NCBI GenBank assembly: GCA_932294295.1
Contig: OW028576.1
Location: 42,820,247 to 42,884,246 of the forward strand
Source of the DNA: Alitta virens
Taxonomy: Eukaryota > Annelida > Polychaeta > Phyllodocida > Nereididae
DNA length: 64,000 nt
Direction of reading: 5' to 3'
A program made the position numbers and the translations under genes. Under the pieces are notes generated by a model. The model worked only from the letters and a program-made list of their open reading frames with translations, searched no databases and was not told where the DNA came from. Below, piece after piece: positions 1 to 8,291 of the stretch; the stretch's first letter is position 1, and each line of letters begins with the position of its first letter.

Positions 1-2423
1 ATGGGCTCATCTAAATGTAGCTCTTCGTCAGATTGCAGTAGTGACTCTAGCAGCTCCAATACTTTAAAAATACTGAGCTGGTGTAGAGGTAGAAGACCAA
101 GGGTGTGAGGGCTGTAAAAAGCAGCATTTTGCATAAAAAATCTCACTAGATCATGGGGGTTGTAGCTCTCATTCAGCTTTGCAATGATGCTGTCAATCAC
201 TGCCTCGAGATCACCCATTATATCACGTAAATTGACCCCGGCCCAGTTGGCATTAAGGTGTACACGGTAAACCGTTTCACGTGCGGCTCCACCGTCAAAC
301 TCGAGGTCTCTTATATTTTGCACATTGATGCTGCGATGAAAATTCACGGAGTAGTCAGGACCCTCAAATATCATGTTACCTTCCATGTCTTCGTCATTGT
401 CATTATCGTCATTATTTTCATTTACAATAGGTACATTTTCACCCTCATTACCCCGATCATCTACCTCTACCTCTCCATCCCCCTCTCCCTCACCCTCTCC
501 GACTAAATTGTTGTCATATAGCATGTCGAGTAGCAGTTTCATTTCGCTTCCATCCTGTAGCTCCTCCAGTTCAATCACATCCGAGTCAATTCCAATCTCA
601 ACCTGCAGCATTTCTTTCAAACTGAAATGAAATGAAATGGAAGAACAATAGTTAGTTAACTAGTTAGGTATCTTTCTCGGCTGTATGTAATAGCCTTTAG
701 CTTTGAGGTATCGATATCACTGACTGAAATACACGACTACTAACGCACTAGTTGCACTGGGTGTTGAGCCCTCTGTCTCCTTGCCGTTCTCTTTTCGTGT
801 ATGTTTCTTCTTTTTCTCCTGCTCATGTTCATGTTCACGTTCACTGCCATTACTCGCCTTATTCGCTGTCACCGCGGTTGTGTTGATCTCTCTGTAGTAA
901 AATGAGTCAGACATCCTTATATCACACTGTTTTATGTTGGGGTGGAGGGGCACAGAAAAAAAGCTGTAATACACCACCGGACTCACCTCGAAGTGGAAGC
1001 AGTGGCCGCTGCAGCGCCTCCGCACAGACCCCTATTTACTGCTGCCTGGCTCTCCTGACAGCTGGAAAAGAAATAAATGCATAAGTCAGGGGCCAATTAT
1101 AGCCGTACACCAATACAACACTCACGTATGAAAAAAACATTTTACAGCCGGTAAACTCACCTGGTGTCAACTTTTCGTTTCTTTGGTGAGGGCTCACCGG
1201 TTTTCACTGAAGTGAAATGGACCAGGAATTCTTCGATTTCTCTGGACCTTTTACGGTGAAATTGCAGCTGCTTCTGGAACCTCTGAAAAAAAAATTAATA
1301 ATAATAATAATAATAATTAAAAATAATGTTGAGACCGAAGAGCATGTCGGAGGCTCCAATATAATCTTTTATAATATTTATTATTTTTTTTTTTCCTATT
1401 TTTTACCTTGAGCATTTGGCTCTCGGTGTTGCGCAGAGTGGTGTCATCATCATCATCAGACTGCCACCCCTCAACGACACCCTCCATTGGCTCATCTCCA
1501 GCTCCACCTCTGTCTGCAGCACCAGCACAGCCATCAGCAGTCGGCGCTGCGGTGCCTGTATATGCGCTACTATCAACGTCCATCTCTTCGGCTAGATCAA
1601 CTTCAGAGACATTCGAGACACTTTTGTCTCTCGCAGGGGTGCTCGTCACTGTACTCCTTGTAGCGCTCGCCGGTGAACTCGTTGTTGTGGTCGTAGTAGT
1701 AGTAGTAGTATTACTCTGTGTAGTAATCTCGATCTTATTTTCAGCAGGCGTAGTACTAAGCCTCGATGCGCCTACAACGGAGACAGCACTTGGTGTTCTA
1801 GAATTAGCTCGGGTTGGTGAACAAGAGGTAGAACTAGAGCTAGTGCGGGAACTAGAAGTCTGTTGCCGAGTACTCCCATCCGTGCTAGCCATGTTATTCT
1901 TAGAGGCAGCAGTTTTTGCTAGTCTCTTAGACGTTCTCTGAGGGATTAACTCGGCAGGTCTCTGGGTCGATGCATCCTGAGCGCTTCTGAGGCTTTTAGA
2001 CTGTTCACCTTTCCCTTTCCCTTTCCCTTTCCCTTTGCCTTTGCCTTTGCCTTTGCCTTTGCCTTTTTTCGGATCATTCTCCCCCTCCTTCTCATTAAGT
2101 TGTCCCTCATCTTCCGATACATCATACGAATCGGACCAGTCAGACTCATCACTAGGCCACACGCAGTACAATGGCGTAGGTGGAACAGTGGCTGTACGGG
2201 TCACACCTCCAGTTGACGTACCCGCTTTCGATGCAGGGACAGTCTGAGGCCCTAGTGGTGAGCTGCCCTGCCTGGAGGCACAGCTAGTTGAACCATTCGC
2301 CGGGGCAGCTTCAGTAGCTACCACAGGCTTTTGATATTGCGAGTTCGAATCAGTGTCCATTTCCTCTTCGGCGTTAGAGGGTCTCGCATTCGCTCTTCGT
2401 GCCAAATCGTTCAAGTCTTTCAT
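1..2423 (-). CDS. Polinton DNA polymerase B, N-terminal part, four-exon spliced gene, runs off left edge
   Basis: Read leftwards from the ATG at 2423. Proposed exons are 2423-1407, 1282-1161, 1061-987 and 621 to <1. The introns 1406-1283, 1160-1062 and 986-622 all have GT donors, pyrimidine tracts and AG acceptors. Phases are 0, 2 and 2 and every junction keeps frame: exon 1 is 339 whole codons, exon 2 is 122 nt, exon 3 is 75 nt. Exon 1 encodes a Ser/Thr-rich low-complexity region with a (KG)n run. Exon 2 ends near a classical SV40-type nuclear localisation signal, PKKRKV. Exon 4 has an acidic stretch, then a conserved-looking block containing DLVRFF and, ~45 residues on, LLQSDEEL. From memory that block is typical of the region before the exonuclease domain in Maverick polymerases. 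Catalytic motifs are outside the window, so identity rests on this block, the divergent position next to the ATPase and the family's gene content. A further good acceptor (AG at 2443-2442) lies just 5' of the ATG, so an upstream exon is possible. Confidence 0.7.
2010..2070. repeat. Hexanucleotide (CCCTTT/GCCTTT)n microsatellite inside PolB exon 1
   Basis: About ten copies of a six-base unit (CCCTTT changing to GCCTTT). On the coding (minus) strand it reads as alternating Lys-Gly, making a basic (KG)n run. The frame is preserved because the unit is six bases. Confidence 0.9.
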
Positions 2424-2476
2424 GACTCTATCCGCTAGTCTGCAAAGAAAGAAAGAAAGAAAATAATTAAAAAATC
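2424..2476. promoter_or_regulatory. Short divergent intergenic region between PolB and ATPase
   Basis: Only 53 bases separate the two divergent ATGs (2423 minus, 2477 plus). The middle is (GAAA)n, which on the minus strand is a strong pyrimidine tract ending in a splice-acceptor-like AG at 2443-2442. No TATA box is visible. It could be a shared promoter, or the polymerase gene may begin further right with an additional exon. Confidence 0.4.
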
Positions 2477-2928
2477 ATGGAGAAGCATCGTGCCATATTC
2501 AAGTTCGAATCGCCGTCCTCTACAGTCATTGCGGGGCCTTCGATGTCCGGTAAGACCGTTCTAACGCTGGCGGTGTTGAGGAACTCAGGGGAGATGTACA
2601 CTACACCACCCGAGCGAATACTTTACGCATACGGCGTGAAGCAGAAAAAAATTGAAGAACTCGAGATCGAGTTGCCTAACCNNNNNNNNNNNNNNNNNNN
2701 NNNNNNNNNNNNNNNNNNNNNNNNNNNNNNNNNNNNNNNNNNNNNNNNNNNNNNNNNNNNNNNNNNNNNNNNNNNNNNNNNNNNNNNNNNNNNNNNNNNN
2801 NNNNNNNNNNNNNNNNNNNNNNNNNNNNNNNNNNNNNNNNNNNNNNNNNNNNNNNNNNNNNNNNNNNNNNNNNNNNNNNNNCTTCTATTCTGCCCGGTGA
2901 CACTCTCGTACTATACACTCGTAAATAA
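2477..2928 (+). CDS. Polinton A32-like / FtsK-HerA-type packaging ATPase, interrupted by assembly gap
   Basis: The N-terminal ~68 residues carry a Walker A motif (GPSMSGKT, about residues 22-29) after a short hydrophobic strand, as in Maverick and poxvirus A32-like DNA-packaging ATPases. These proteins pump genomes into capsids. From 2682 the sequence is N. After the gap, one reading ends SILPGDTLVLYTRK and stops at TAA 2926-2928, which overlaps the ATG of the next gene. That reading is not in frame with the start if the gap is really 200 bases. The family is usually ~230 residues or more and only ~83 are visible, so the gap length is probably nominal and the Walker B motif lies in missing sequence. 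Confidence 0.8.
2682..2881. other. Assembly gap, 200 N
   Basis: A run of exactly 200 N inside the ATPase gene. The round length and the frame mismatch of the flanking coding sequence suggest a placeholder. Confidence 0.99.
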
Positions 2929-3350
2929 TGTCAGAGGCGATGGGGGCCCGGATGTGCATGGATTTTTTAGAACTTTTAATACGCACTTACAGAGTGACGT
3001 CGAGACTGAGTCGTATCTTATTGGATGGTGCTACCCGAGAACAGGTGCTTTGCATAACGGAGGTCATAGTGAACACCATGGAAGGCAACTTGAGCCTACC
3101 CAGTGACACTCTGCACGAGTTAGGCCGAGGTAAGAGAGTGCTTAGGAAGGTGTCACGCCTAGTTCTAGGGAAGGCTAGTAAATTTCGCCCAACAACAAGG
3201 ATCAGCGCGACAGTCAGGAGTCAGTTGAAGCGTGTTTACCTAACGCACTACAAGACACTAGTGGAGTTTTTGGAGCTCTGCGTACCTCACGTGAAGAAAT
3301 TACAGTCACTCGAAGACAAACGCGAAGATGGCTCTGACGTTGAAATTTAA
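2928..3350 (+). CDS. Small conserved Polinton protein, helical, basic, unknown function
   Basis: 140 residues, starting at an ATG that overlaps the ATPase stop (TAATG). The central part (VIVNTMEGNLSL ... KRVLRKVSRLVLG) resembles, from memory, a small ORF common in invertebrate Mavericks with the pattern 'VLNxxEGNxxL ... KKVLRKLA'. It is rich in Leu, Arg and Lys with predicted helices, and the C-terminus is acidic. No catalytic motif or membrane segment is visible. Its place between ATPase and capsid genes suggests a virion or DNA-associated role, but I assign no function. The last 23 bases overlap the next gene in another frame. Confidence 0.65.
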   Translation: MSEAMGARMCMDFLELLIRTYRVTSRLSRILLDGATREQVLCITEVIVNTMEGNLSLPSDTLHELGRGKRVLRKVSRLVLGKASKFRPTTRISATVRSQLKRVYLTHYKTLVEFLELCVPHVKKLQSLEDKREDGSDVEI

Positions 3351-4097
3351 CAGGAAGGTCTATCTGATACCTCATGACAAATACGAAAGTTTGATTGAGA
3401 GTAATAGAAAGAAGTCTCACGATGAGCCAGGACGTCTGGCCGCCACCGCTGCCATAGGCAGCGGTGCAGGCCAGTCGTCCTCCCTGCCACAGTCAGACGC
3501 TGCTACGCCTTTTGTGCCTCCTGCAATTTGGGCAGGTACGCCCCCTGGCAGCGGTGGGGGGGCCTCTAGCAATGAAAATAAATCTCTCAGCCTTGAGCGT
3601 GCTGAGACTTTGACAACTGGATCGGATGAGCTCTCTACGCACTCTCGGGGTGACAGTGGAGACAATGCGTCCAGTGTTGATGACAATAGGTACAGTGGCG
3701 AGTCGGTATTGAGGAAGGTTGAGAACACGCTGACTTCTAAAGAACATAAGTCAAGGGCACACGCCATTCTACGAGTGTTAACTGCTAGTGGTTCTAGTAC
3801 CGACTCGTGCGGAGGTGACACGTCAGTGATCGATTACCCAGCATCGCTACTCCACACTCAATCGAGTGAGTTCCCTGTACCTCGTGGGCATCGCAAGTTT
3901 TACTGCCTCCTCCTAGAGTTCGATGTACCTCTAAACCTCATCTCGAATGCCAAATTGAGGCGAATTTTGCATTACATGAAGAATAAGTACTCTCAAGGAG
4001 AAGAGAGGGAAGCGGAAGAAGAAGAAGAAGAAGAAGAAGAAGAAGAAGAAGAAGAAGGAGAAAGTTTGAAGAAGAGAAAAAAGAAAATAGTCTCGAA

Positions 4098-4133
<36 letters not shown>

Positions 4134-4218
4134 GGCTAGTAGCAGTGAAAGTAGTGCCGAAGTTGAAGTACGAAAGACGAAGAATAAAACAGCCTGGATT
4201 TGCGTCAAACCGGCGTAA
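3328..4218 (+). CDS. Conserved Polinton protein with long low-complexity insertions, unknown function
   Basis: 296 residues. The conserved-looking parts are the N-terminal NRKVYLIPHDKYESL and the block DVPLNLISNAKLRRILHYMK at about residues 200-219. A similar pattern ('...VP..l..KA..LL..l') occurs, as I recall, in an unannotated ORF of many Mavericks. Between them is a Gly/Ser/Ala-rich disordered stretch. After them come a poly-Glu run, a short basic run (KKRKKK, a possible nuclear localisation signal) and a poly-Ser run, encoded by (GAA)n and (AGT)n microsatellites. The stop TAA 4216-4218 overlaps the integrase ATG at 4218. Confidence 0.65.
4012..4135. repeat. (GAA)n and (AGT)n microsatellites within coding sequence
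   Basis: About 16 GAA units (4018-4066) encode poly-Glu and about 11 AGT units (4099-4132) encode poly-Ser. Both are trinucleotide repeats, so length changes keep the reading frame. Confidence 0.9.
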
Positions 4219-5552
4219 TGGTCATTCCTAAAGATATAGATGCATATTTGACGAGGCGCTTTTACAATCCAAGCTTGCCTGGTAGTTTCACAAGCACCAC
4301 TAAGCTACATGCAGTCATTAAGCGTGAAGGGAGATACAATATAAGTCTCAATAGGATCGACGACTGGGCCAAATCGCAGGACATTATCACACTACATAGG
4401 CAGGCTCGGGAAAAACCTGTCAAGTATCGCCGCGTCATTGCACCTGGTATAAATCACATGTGGGACTGCGACCTACTCGTCCTGAATGGCGTCAGATTCA
4501 CTGGAGCCAATGACGGTTTCGCATACATTCTTGTTGCGATAGATGTCTTTTCGAGATACTGCCGTGCTGTACCCGTCAAGAGCAAAGGAGGGAAACACAT
4601 CTGCGGGGGATTCGTGAAAATATTTACAGACAGCTATGCGGAGGGCTCAGGCCCCTCGGGCTCAAATGACGCAGGCGCCCACGGAACTAACACGGCCATA
4701 GAAGCTAATACTGCTGAAGATCGGGACTCTACGGCGGCTCAGGAGCCTAGAGGTAGAACTGATGAGGGTGTCGATTCAGACCTACCCCGCTTCTTGAGGA
4801 GTGACAGGGGTACCGAATTTACCAATGCAAGGGTAGCGGCTCTTATGACTGAGTACGGTGTCAAGACTGTTTACACTAACACCGAAACCAAGGCAAACTA
4901 CGCTGAGGCTGTGATAAAGGGATTGAAGAAAAGACTGTTCCAGTTTTTCCAATACAGCAACAGCTACAGGTACATCGACGAGTTTCAGAATATAGTATCT
5001 TCGTATAATCGCACCGTTCATTCGAGCATAGGTGTCACTCCGACTCAGGTCAATGAGGACAATGAGCAGGACATTTGGGACTACCAGTATGTGACTCAAA
5101 GCACCACAGACTTAGCTACAGCTTTCAAGAGAGCCATTTCTTCCGCCAGGAACAAGAAGAGAATCATTTACAAATTCGCCGTAGGAGACCGAGTAAGAGC
5201 TGCGTATCATCGCCGAAAGAACTTTTCTCGCTCATATGACGAACAGTTTACAGGCGAAGTGTTCACTGTACGTGGGAGAAAATTTTCTGATGGTATAGCC
5301 GTATACTACCTCAGGGATTACGGCGGTGAGACAGTCGATGGGCCTTTCTATTCGAATGAACTGACGCCTGTTAGGTTTGACCCTGATGCATTCTTCAACA
5401 TCGAAAAGGTGATTAAGACAAGAGTGAACAGCGACGGCGTGAGTCAGAGTCTGGTTAAATATCAATCATGGCCTAGCAAATATAACCAGTGGCTACAGAG
5501 TAGTGACCTCAAGACGCTGAAGCAAAAAAAGAGAAGGAAGAAGAAGAATTAA
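4218..5552 (+). CDS. Polinton retroviral-type DDE integrase with C-terminal chromodomain
   Basis: Catalyses insertion of the element, giving a target-site duplication. I take the ATG at 4218 (TAATG overlap with the previous stop); an in-frame ATG at 4200 would add six residues. The N-terminal region shows the usual Polinton pattern (PGSFTSTTKLHAVIK ... DWAKSQDIITLH). The rve core has the first Asp in MWDCDLL, the second in LRSDRGTEF, and the Glu in ANYAEAVIK about 34 residues later. A chromodomain-like segment (FFNIEKVIKTR ... KYNQWLQSSDL) occupies the last ~50 residues. Unusual is a ~55-residue acidic, Gly/Ser/Thr-rich insertion between the first and second catalytic Asp (about 4630-4785), in a place normally compact. 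All three catalytic residues are present and there is no frameshift. Confidence 0.93.
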   Translation: MVIPKDIDAYLTRRFYNPSLPGSFTSTTKLHAVIKREGRYNISLNRIDDWAKSQDIITLHRQAREKPVKYRRVIAPGINHMWDCDLLVLNGVRFTGANDGFAYILVAIDVFSRYCRAVPVKSKGGKHICGGFVKIFTDSYAEGSGPSGSNDAGAHGTNTAIEANTAEDRDSTAAQEPRGRTDEGVDSDLPRFLRSDRGTEFTNARVAALMTEYGVKTVYTNTETKANYAEAVIKGLKKRLFQFFQYSNSYRYIDEFQNIVSSYNRTVHSSIGVTPTQVNEDNEQDIWDYQYVTQSTTDLATAFKRAISSARNKKRIIYKFAVGDRVRAAYHRRKNFSRSYDEQFTGEVFTVRGRKFSDGIAVYYLRDYGGETVDGPFYSNELTPVRFDPDAFFNIEKVIKTRVNSDGVSQSLVKYQSWPSKYNQWLQSSDLKTLKQKKRRKKKN

Positions 5553-5562
5553 GCAGGTGGAG

Positions 5563-6024
5563 ATGATTATTTACGTATCCAGCTGGCAGTCAAGGGGGAT
5601 CAATCCATCCAACAATGCAGGGAGTTTTACTGTGCAGATGCCCGAGTCATTCGTCGCTCCAAAAAATACTCAGCTGAATGGACAGTGGTACCTAGGCCTG
5701 ATTGACATAACTGTTGCTTCGGTTAACAATAGGTGGTCCAAGGGTGAGGTGATGTATGTCACATGTCCTCAGCTTGAAGGTTCAATAGTTGGTGATAGCT
5801 ACAGCCCAGTGCTGCGAGCTATCCCCCTTGGAGAGATAAAAAGACACAACTTCGCTTGCGTGCAACCAGTGCTGTATGTTCCATTGAGAGTGTCGGACGT
5901 GAGACATCTTTCTATAGAGCTTAGGGACTCGAGAGGAACTTTATTCCCAGAACTTGCCAGAGAGACAGTACAATCGACTCACTGCACACTGGAATTGACA
6001 TGGAAGAGAGATACAAATCGCTAA
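5563..6024 (+). CDS. Polinton minor capsid (penton-like, single jelly-roll) protein
   Basis: About 153 residues, the expected size for the Maverick minor capsid protein. I start at the ATG at 5563, 10 bases after the integrase stop; a GTG-led extension from 5557 is unlikely in a eukaryote. Typical features are the strand-rich N-terminus (FTVQMPESF then LNGQWYLGLIDI) and the C-terminal VRHLSIELRDSRG ... CTLELTW, close to the 'eI.l.d..G ... v.Lhl' ending of the family. It lies just upstream of the major capsid gene, as in most Mavericks. There is no membrane segment. Confidence 0.85.
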   Translation: MIIYVSSWQSRGINPSNNAGSFTVQMPESFVAPKNTQLNGQWYLGLIDITVASVNNRWSKGEVMYVTCPQLEGSIVGDSYSPVLRAIPLGEIKRHNFACVQPVLYVPLRVSDVRHLSIELRDSRGTLFPELARETVQSTHCTLELTWKRDTNR

Positions 6025-6029
6025 CCGCC

Positions 6030-6419
6030 ATGAAGGCTGAACCATGGATAGCCCATTTTCAGAAAACTGTAGGCCGCACGAGACCCTGGTCAAATAAACC
6101 AAGGGCCATAGTTATCGAATCGAGTGAGAACAGGAGCAGGAAGGGTACAGGGAGCGACGACGAAGATGGATCGAAAAAGAACCATGAAAATTTACCTCTG
6201 ACAGTGGTGTCACCTATAGAACAGTCAAACGAAATGGCTCAAGCGGAACTGGTGGCTAAAAGCGATAAAAGAGTGGCCACAGAACGAGGGCAATCAGTAC
6301 ACTCTCAGCGCAAGGCAGTGACGCAGCGACTTAAACGCAAGCGACAGGTTCAGGGCGGGACTCCTAGCAAGAAGCCACTGAGACTCAAAGACATATTCAC
6401 TCAACATGTCAAGCGGTGA
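6030..6419 (+). CDS. Basic virion-type protein with possible protease cleavage site
   Basis: 129 residues from the ATG at 6030 (context ACCGCCATGA, 6 bases after the previous stop). An ATG at 6000 would overlap the minor capsid gene and add ten residues. The N-terminus has an aromatic motif (EPWIAHFQKTVGR). The middle is charged and disordered. The C-terminal third is strongly basic (QRLKRKRQVQGG, then KKPLRLKDIF). The GG inside the basic part resembles an adenovirus-protease cleavage site, suggesting a capsid-interior or core protein processed at maturation (inference). Its last 14 bases overlap the major capsid gene. Confidence 0.7.
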   Translation: MKAEPWIAHFQKTVGRTRPWSNKPRAIVIESSENRSRKGTGSDDEDGSKKNHENLPLTVVSPIEQSNEMAQAELVAKSDKRVATERGQSVHSQRKAVTQRLKRKRQVQGGTPSKKPLRLKDIFTQHVKR

Positions 6420-7806
6420 AAAAGTACTAGAATCGGCTGACCTAGCCTATGAGGACACACTAAATTTGTTCAGTGTGCCTGTGAGCAATCTGGGAGTTAC
6501 AGACGTGAAATACCTGACGCATAAACCCGTAAACCAGTTTTCAACCGAGGGCGATGCTAAGTTCCACGTACCGGGTGTGGGCACCTCATACATAGACCTG
6601 GCAAATGTCTACTTGTCTACACGGGTGAGAATAGTCAGAGGAGATGGCTCGCTAGTACCAGAACGGCCCACCTCGGGCTCACCCGCATCAAAGCCTTCGG
6701 CCGATGCACCTCCTACAAGTAGCAAATCAGACATAAGCGAAGACGAGGGTTTATGGAGTGTGGGGCCAGTTAATAACCTGGCCCAAGCATTATGGGACCA
6801 AGTGGAAGTACGACTTAATGACAGAGTGGTGACTGGTGGCCAAACAGGGTACAGCTACAAGGCCCTAATGAACACCCTCCTATGCGAGGATGGGCTGAAT
6901 GATGCTGACTTGGAATGCTCAATGTTTCACAAAGACACAACTCAGTTCATGGAGGACCTTAGTATTGCTCTAGGTAGCAATGCGGGCTTTAAAAAGAGAG
7001 CCGAGGCTATGAGTGGAAGCACCACTGTTGAACTCTTAGGTAAAGTCGATGTTGATGTTTTCAAAGTGAACAAATATCTCCTAAACGGTGTCACCATAGA
7101 CCTGACACTCACACCCACATCGAACAGATTCAGACTACTAAGCGCCAATAAAGAGTCAACTGACTACCGATTAGAGATTGTGGACATTACTTTAATTCTG
7201 AAACACGTGACTCCCACCGGGCTTATTCTACTCGGCCATCAGGATGTGATGTTGAAGGAGATTTCGCGTGCGAAATATTTCTACACAAAAGAAGAGCTAC
7301 GAAAATTCAACTTGGCAAGAGACACATCTTCATATTACATTGAGGATGCATTCAATGGAAGAGTACCCAGTAAAATTGTCATGGGGTTTGTGTCAGGTGA
7401 ATCAATGAGCGGTAGCCTGCTCAAGAATCCCTACAATTTTCAGCACTATGACATCACTTTCGTCAATGTCACGCTATCGGGGACGCCCACTCCCGGTGGA
7501 CCTCTGAGCATTGACTTCTCAGCGGATAAGTATCTTCATTGCTACTCAGACCTCTACAGGGGAAAGTCAGCTATTGGAGACAAGGCAAGAATAAGCAGGG
7601 AGGAATACAGGGACGGTTACACATTATTCGTCATTGACCTGGCTCCTCAAAATTACGATGAATTCTACCCCGTGACAAGAGAGGGCTGTGTCAGAATAGA
7701 GCTACGATTCAAGTCGCCCTTACAGGAGTCTGTTGTTATGCTCACCAAGGTGACATATCCAGGCCTATTCGAAATTGATTACGCACGTAATCTCTATTTA
7801 ACATGA
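6406..7806 (+). CDS. Polinton major capsid protein, double jelly-roll
   Basis: 466 residues, in the usual size range. Early motifs follow the Maverick major capsid pattern: FSVPVSNLGVTDV, a FHVPGVG block, then SYIDLANVYLSTRVRI. The rest is beta-rich, with several aromatic/Asp motifs (YYIEDAFNGRVPSKIVMGFV, NPYNFQHYDITFVNV) that match the family as I know it. A Pro/Ser/Asp-rich disordered insertion at about residues 83-118 sits in a loop of the first jelly roll. No frameshift is seen. Its stop overlaps the protease start (ATGA). Confidence 0.92.
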   Translation: MSSGEKVLESADLAYEDTLNLFSVPVSNLGVTDVKYLTHKPVNQFSTEGDAKFHVPGVGTSYIDLANVYLSTRVRIVRGDGSLVPERPTSGSPASKPSADAPPTSSKSDISEDEGLWSVGPVNNLAQALWDQVEVRLNDRVVTGGQTGYSYKALMNTLLCEDGLNDADLECSMFHKDTTQFMEDLSIALGSNAGFKKRAEAMSGSTTVELLGKVDVDVFKVNKYLLNGVTIDLTLTPTSNRFRLLSANKESTDYRLEIVDITLILKHVTPTGLILLGHQDVMLKEISRAKYFYTKEELRKFNLARDTSSYYIEDAFNGRVPSKIVMGFVSGESMSGSLLKNPYNFQHYDITFVNVTLSGTPTPGGPLSIDFSADKYLHCYSDLYRGKSAIGDKARISREEYRDGYTLFVIDLAPQNYDEFYPVTREGCVRIELRFKSPLQESVVMLTKVTYPGLFEIDYARNLYLT

Positions 7807-8291
7807 ACACCGATCAACTATATGAGATACTCTGGAATGACACCATTGCCACTGCATATGTCATGGCCATTATGCCCTCGAATGCACTGAAATATGTGAG
7901 ACCAGACCAGCGGGAACGCTGCTACATCGTGAATTGTAACGAAAACTCGTACTTACGCGGAGAGGTGGGACACTGGATGATCCTGGTCGTTCATAGCCGA
8001 GATGTAATTAAGAAGACTCGAAATGAAGAATCTTGTGATCTAGAGGTTTTCGATTCCTTGGGAGAGCGGACCTACAATGGAGAAATGACTGCTTTTATGT
8101 CCAAATTTAAATATTGTACCACGTATTCTGAGCATTTAGCTAATAGACAGTGCGGCTACTACTCGCTTGTATACGTTTACTATAGAAGCAGGAAATATGA
8201 GCCTGCAAGTGTGATACATCTGCTGAGTAAAATAACTGACGTAAAAAGTCATTGTTTAGCCCTATACAGTATGCACGGATCGATCTACTAG
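7803..8291 (+). CDS. Adenovirus-type cysteine protease (adenain-like, C5/Ulp1 fold)
   Basis: 162 residues, starting in an ATGA overlap with the capsid stop. The catalytic triad is visible in order: His in GHWMILVV, Asp in LEVFDSLGER, and Cys in NRQCGYYSLVY, the last with the conserved Gln three residues... before it in the motif NRQCG. This protease matures capsid proteins in Mavericks, adenoviruses and virophages. Likely substrates are the basic protein at 6030-6419 and capsid subunits. It is the last gene of the packed array. Confidence 0.93.
   Translation: MNTDQLYEILWNDTIATAYVMAIMPSNALKYVRPDQRERCYIVNCNENSYLRGEVGHWMILVVHSRDVIKKTRNEESCDLEVFDSLGERTYNGEMTAFMSKFKYCTTYSEHLANRQCGYYSLVYVYYRSRKYEPASVIHLLSKITDVKSHCLALYSMHGSIY

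Noticed and set aside
258..630. Plus-strand frames at the left edge
   Set aside because: Antisense shadows of PolB exon 4 with repetitive Ser/Pro composition.
717..1025. Minus-strand open frame of 102 codons
   Set aside because: It starts in exon 3 of the polymerase gene and reads through the proposed donor at 986 into intron 3; composition is intron-like.
1408..2247. Plus-strand open frames opposite PolB exon 1
   Set aside because: Val/Ser/Leu-rich antisense readings of the low-complexity coding strand, no start context or motifs.
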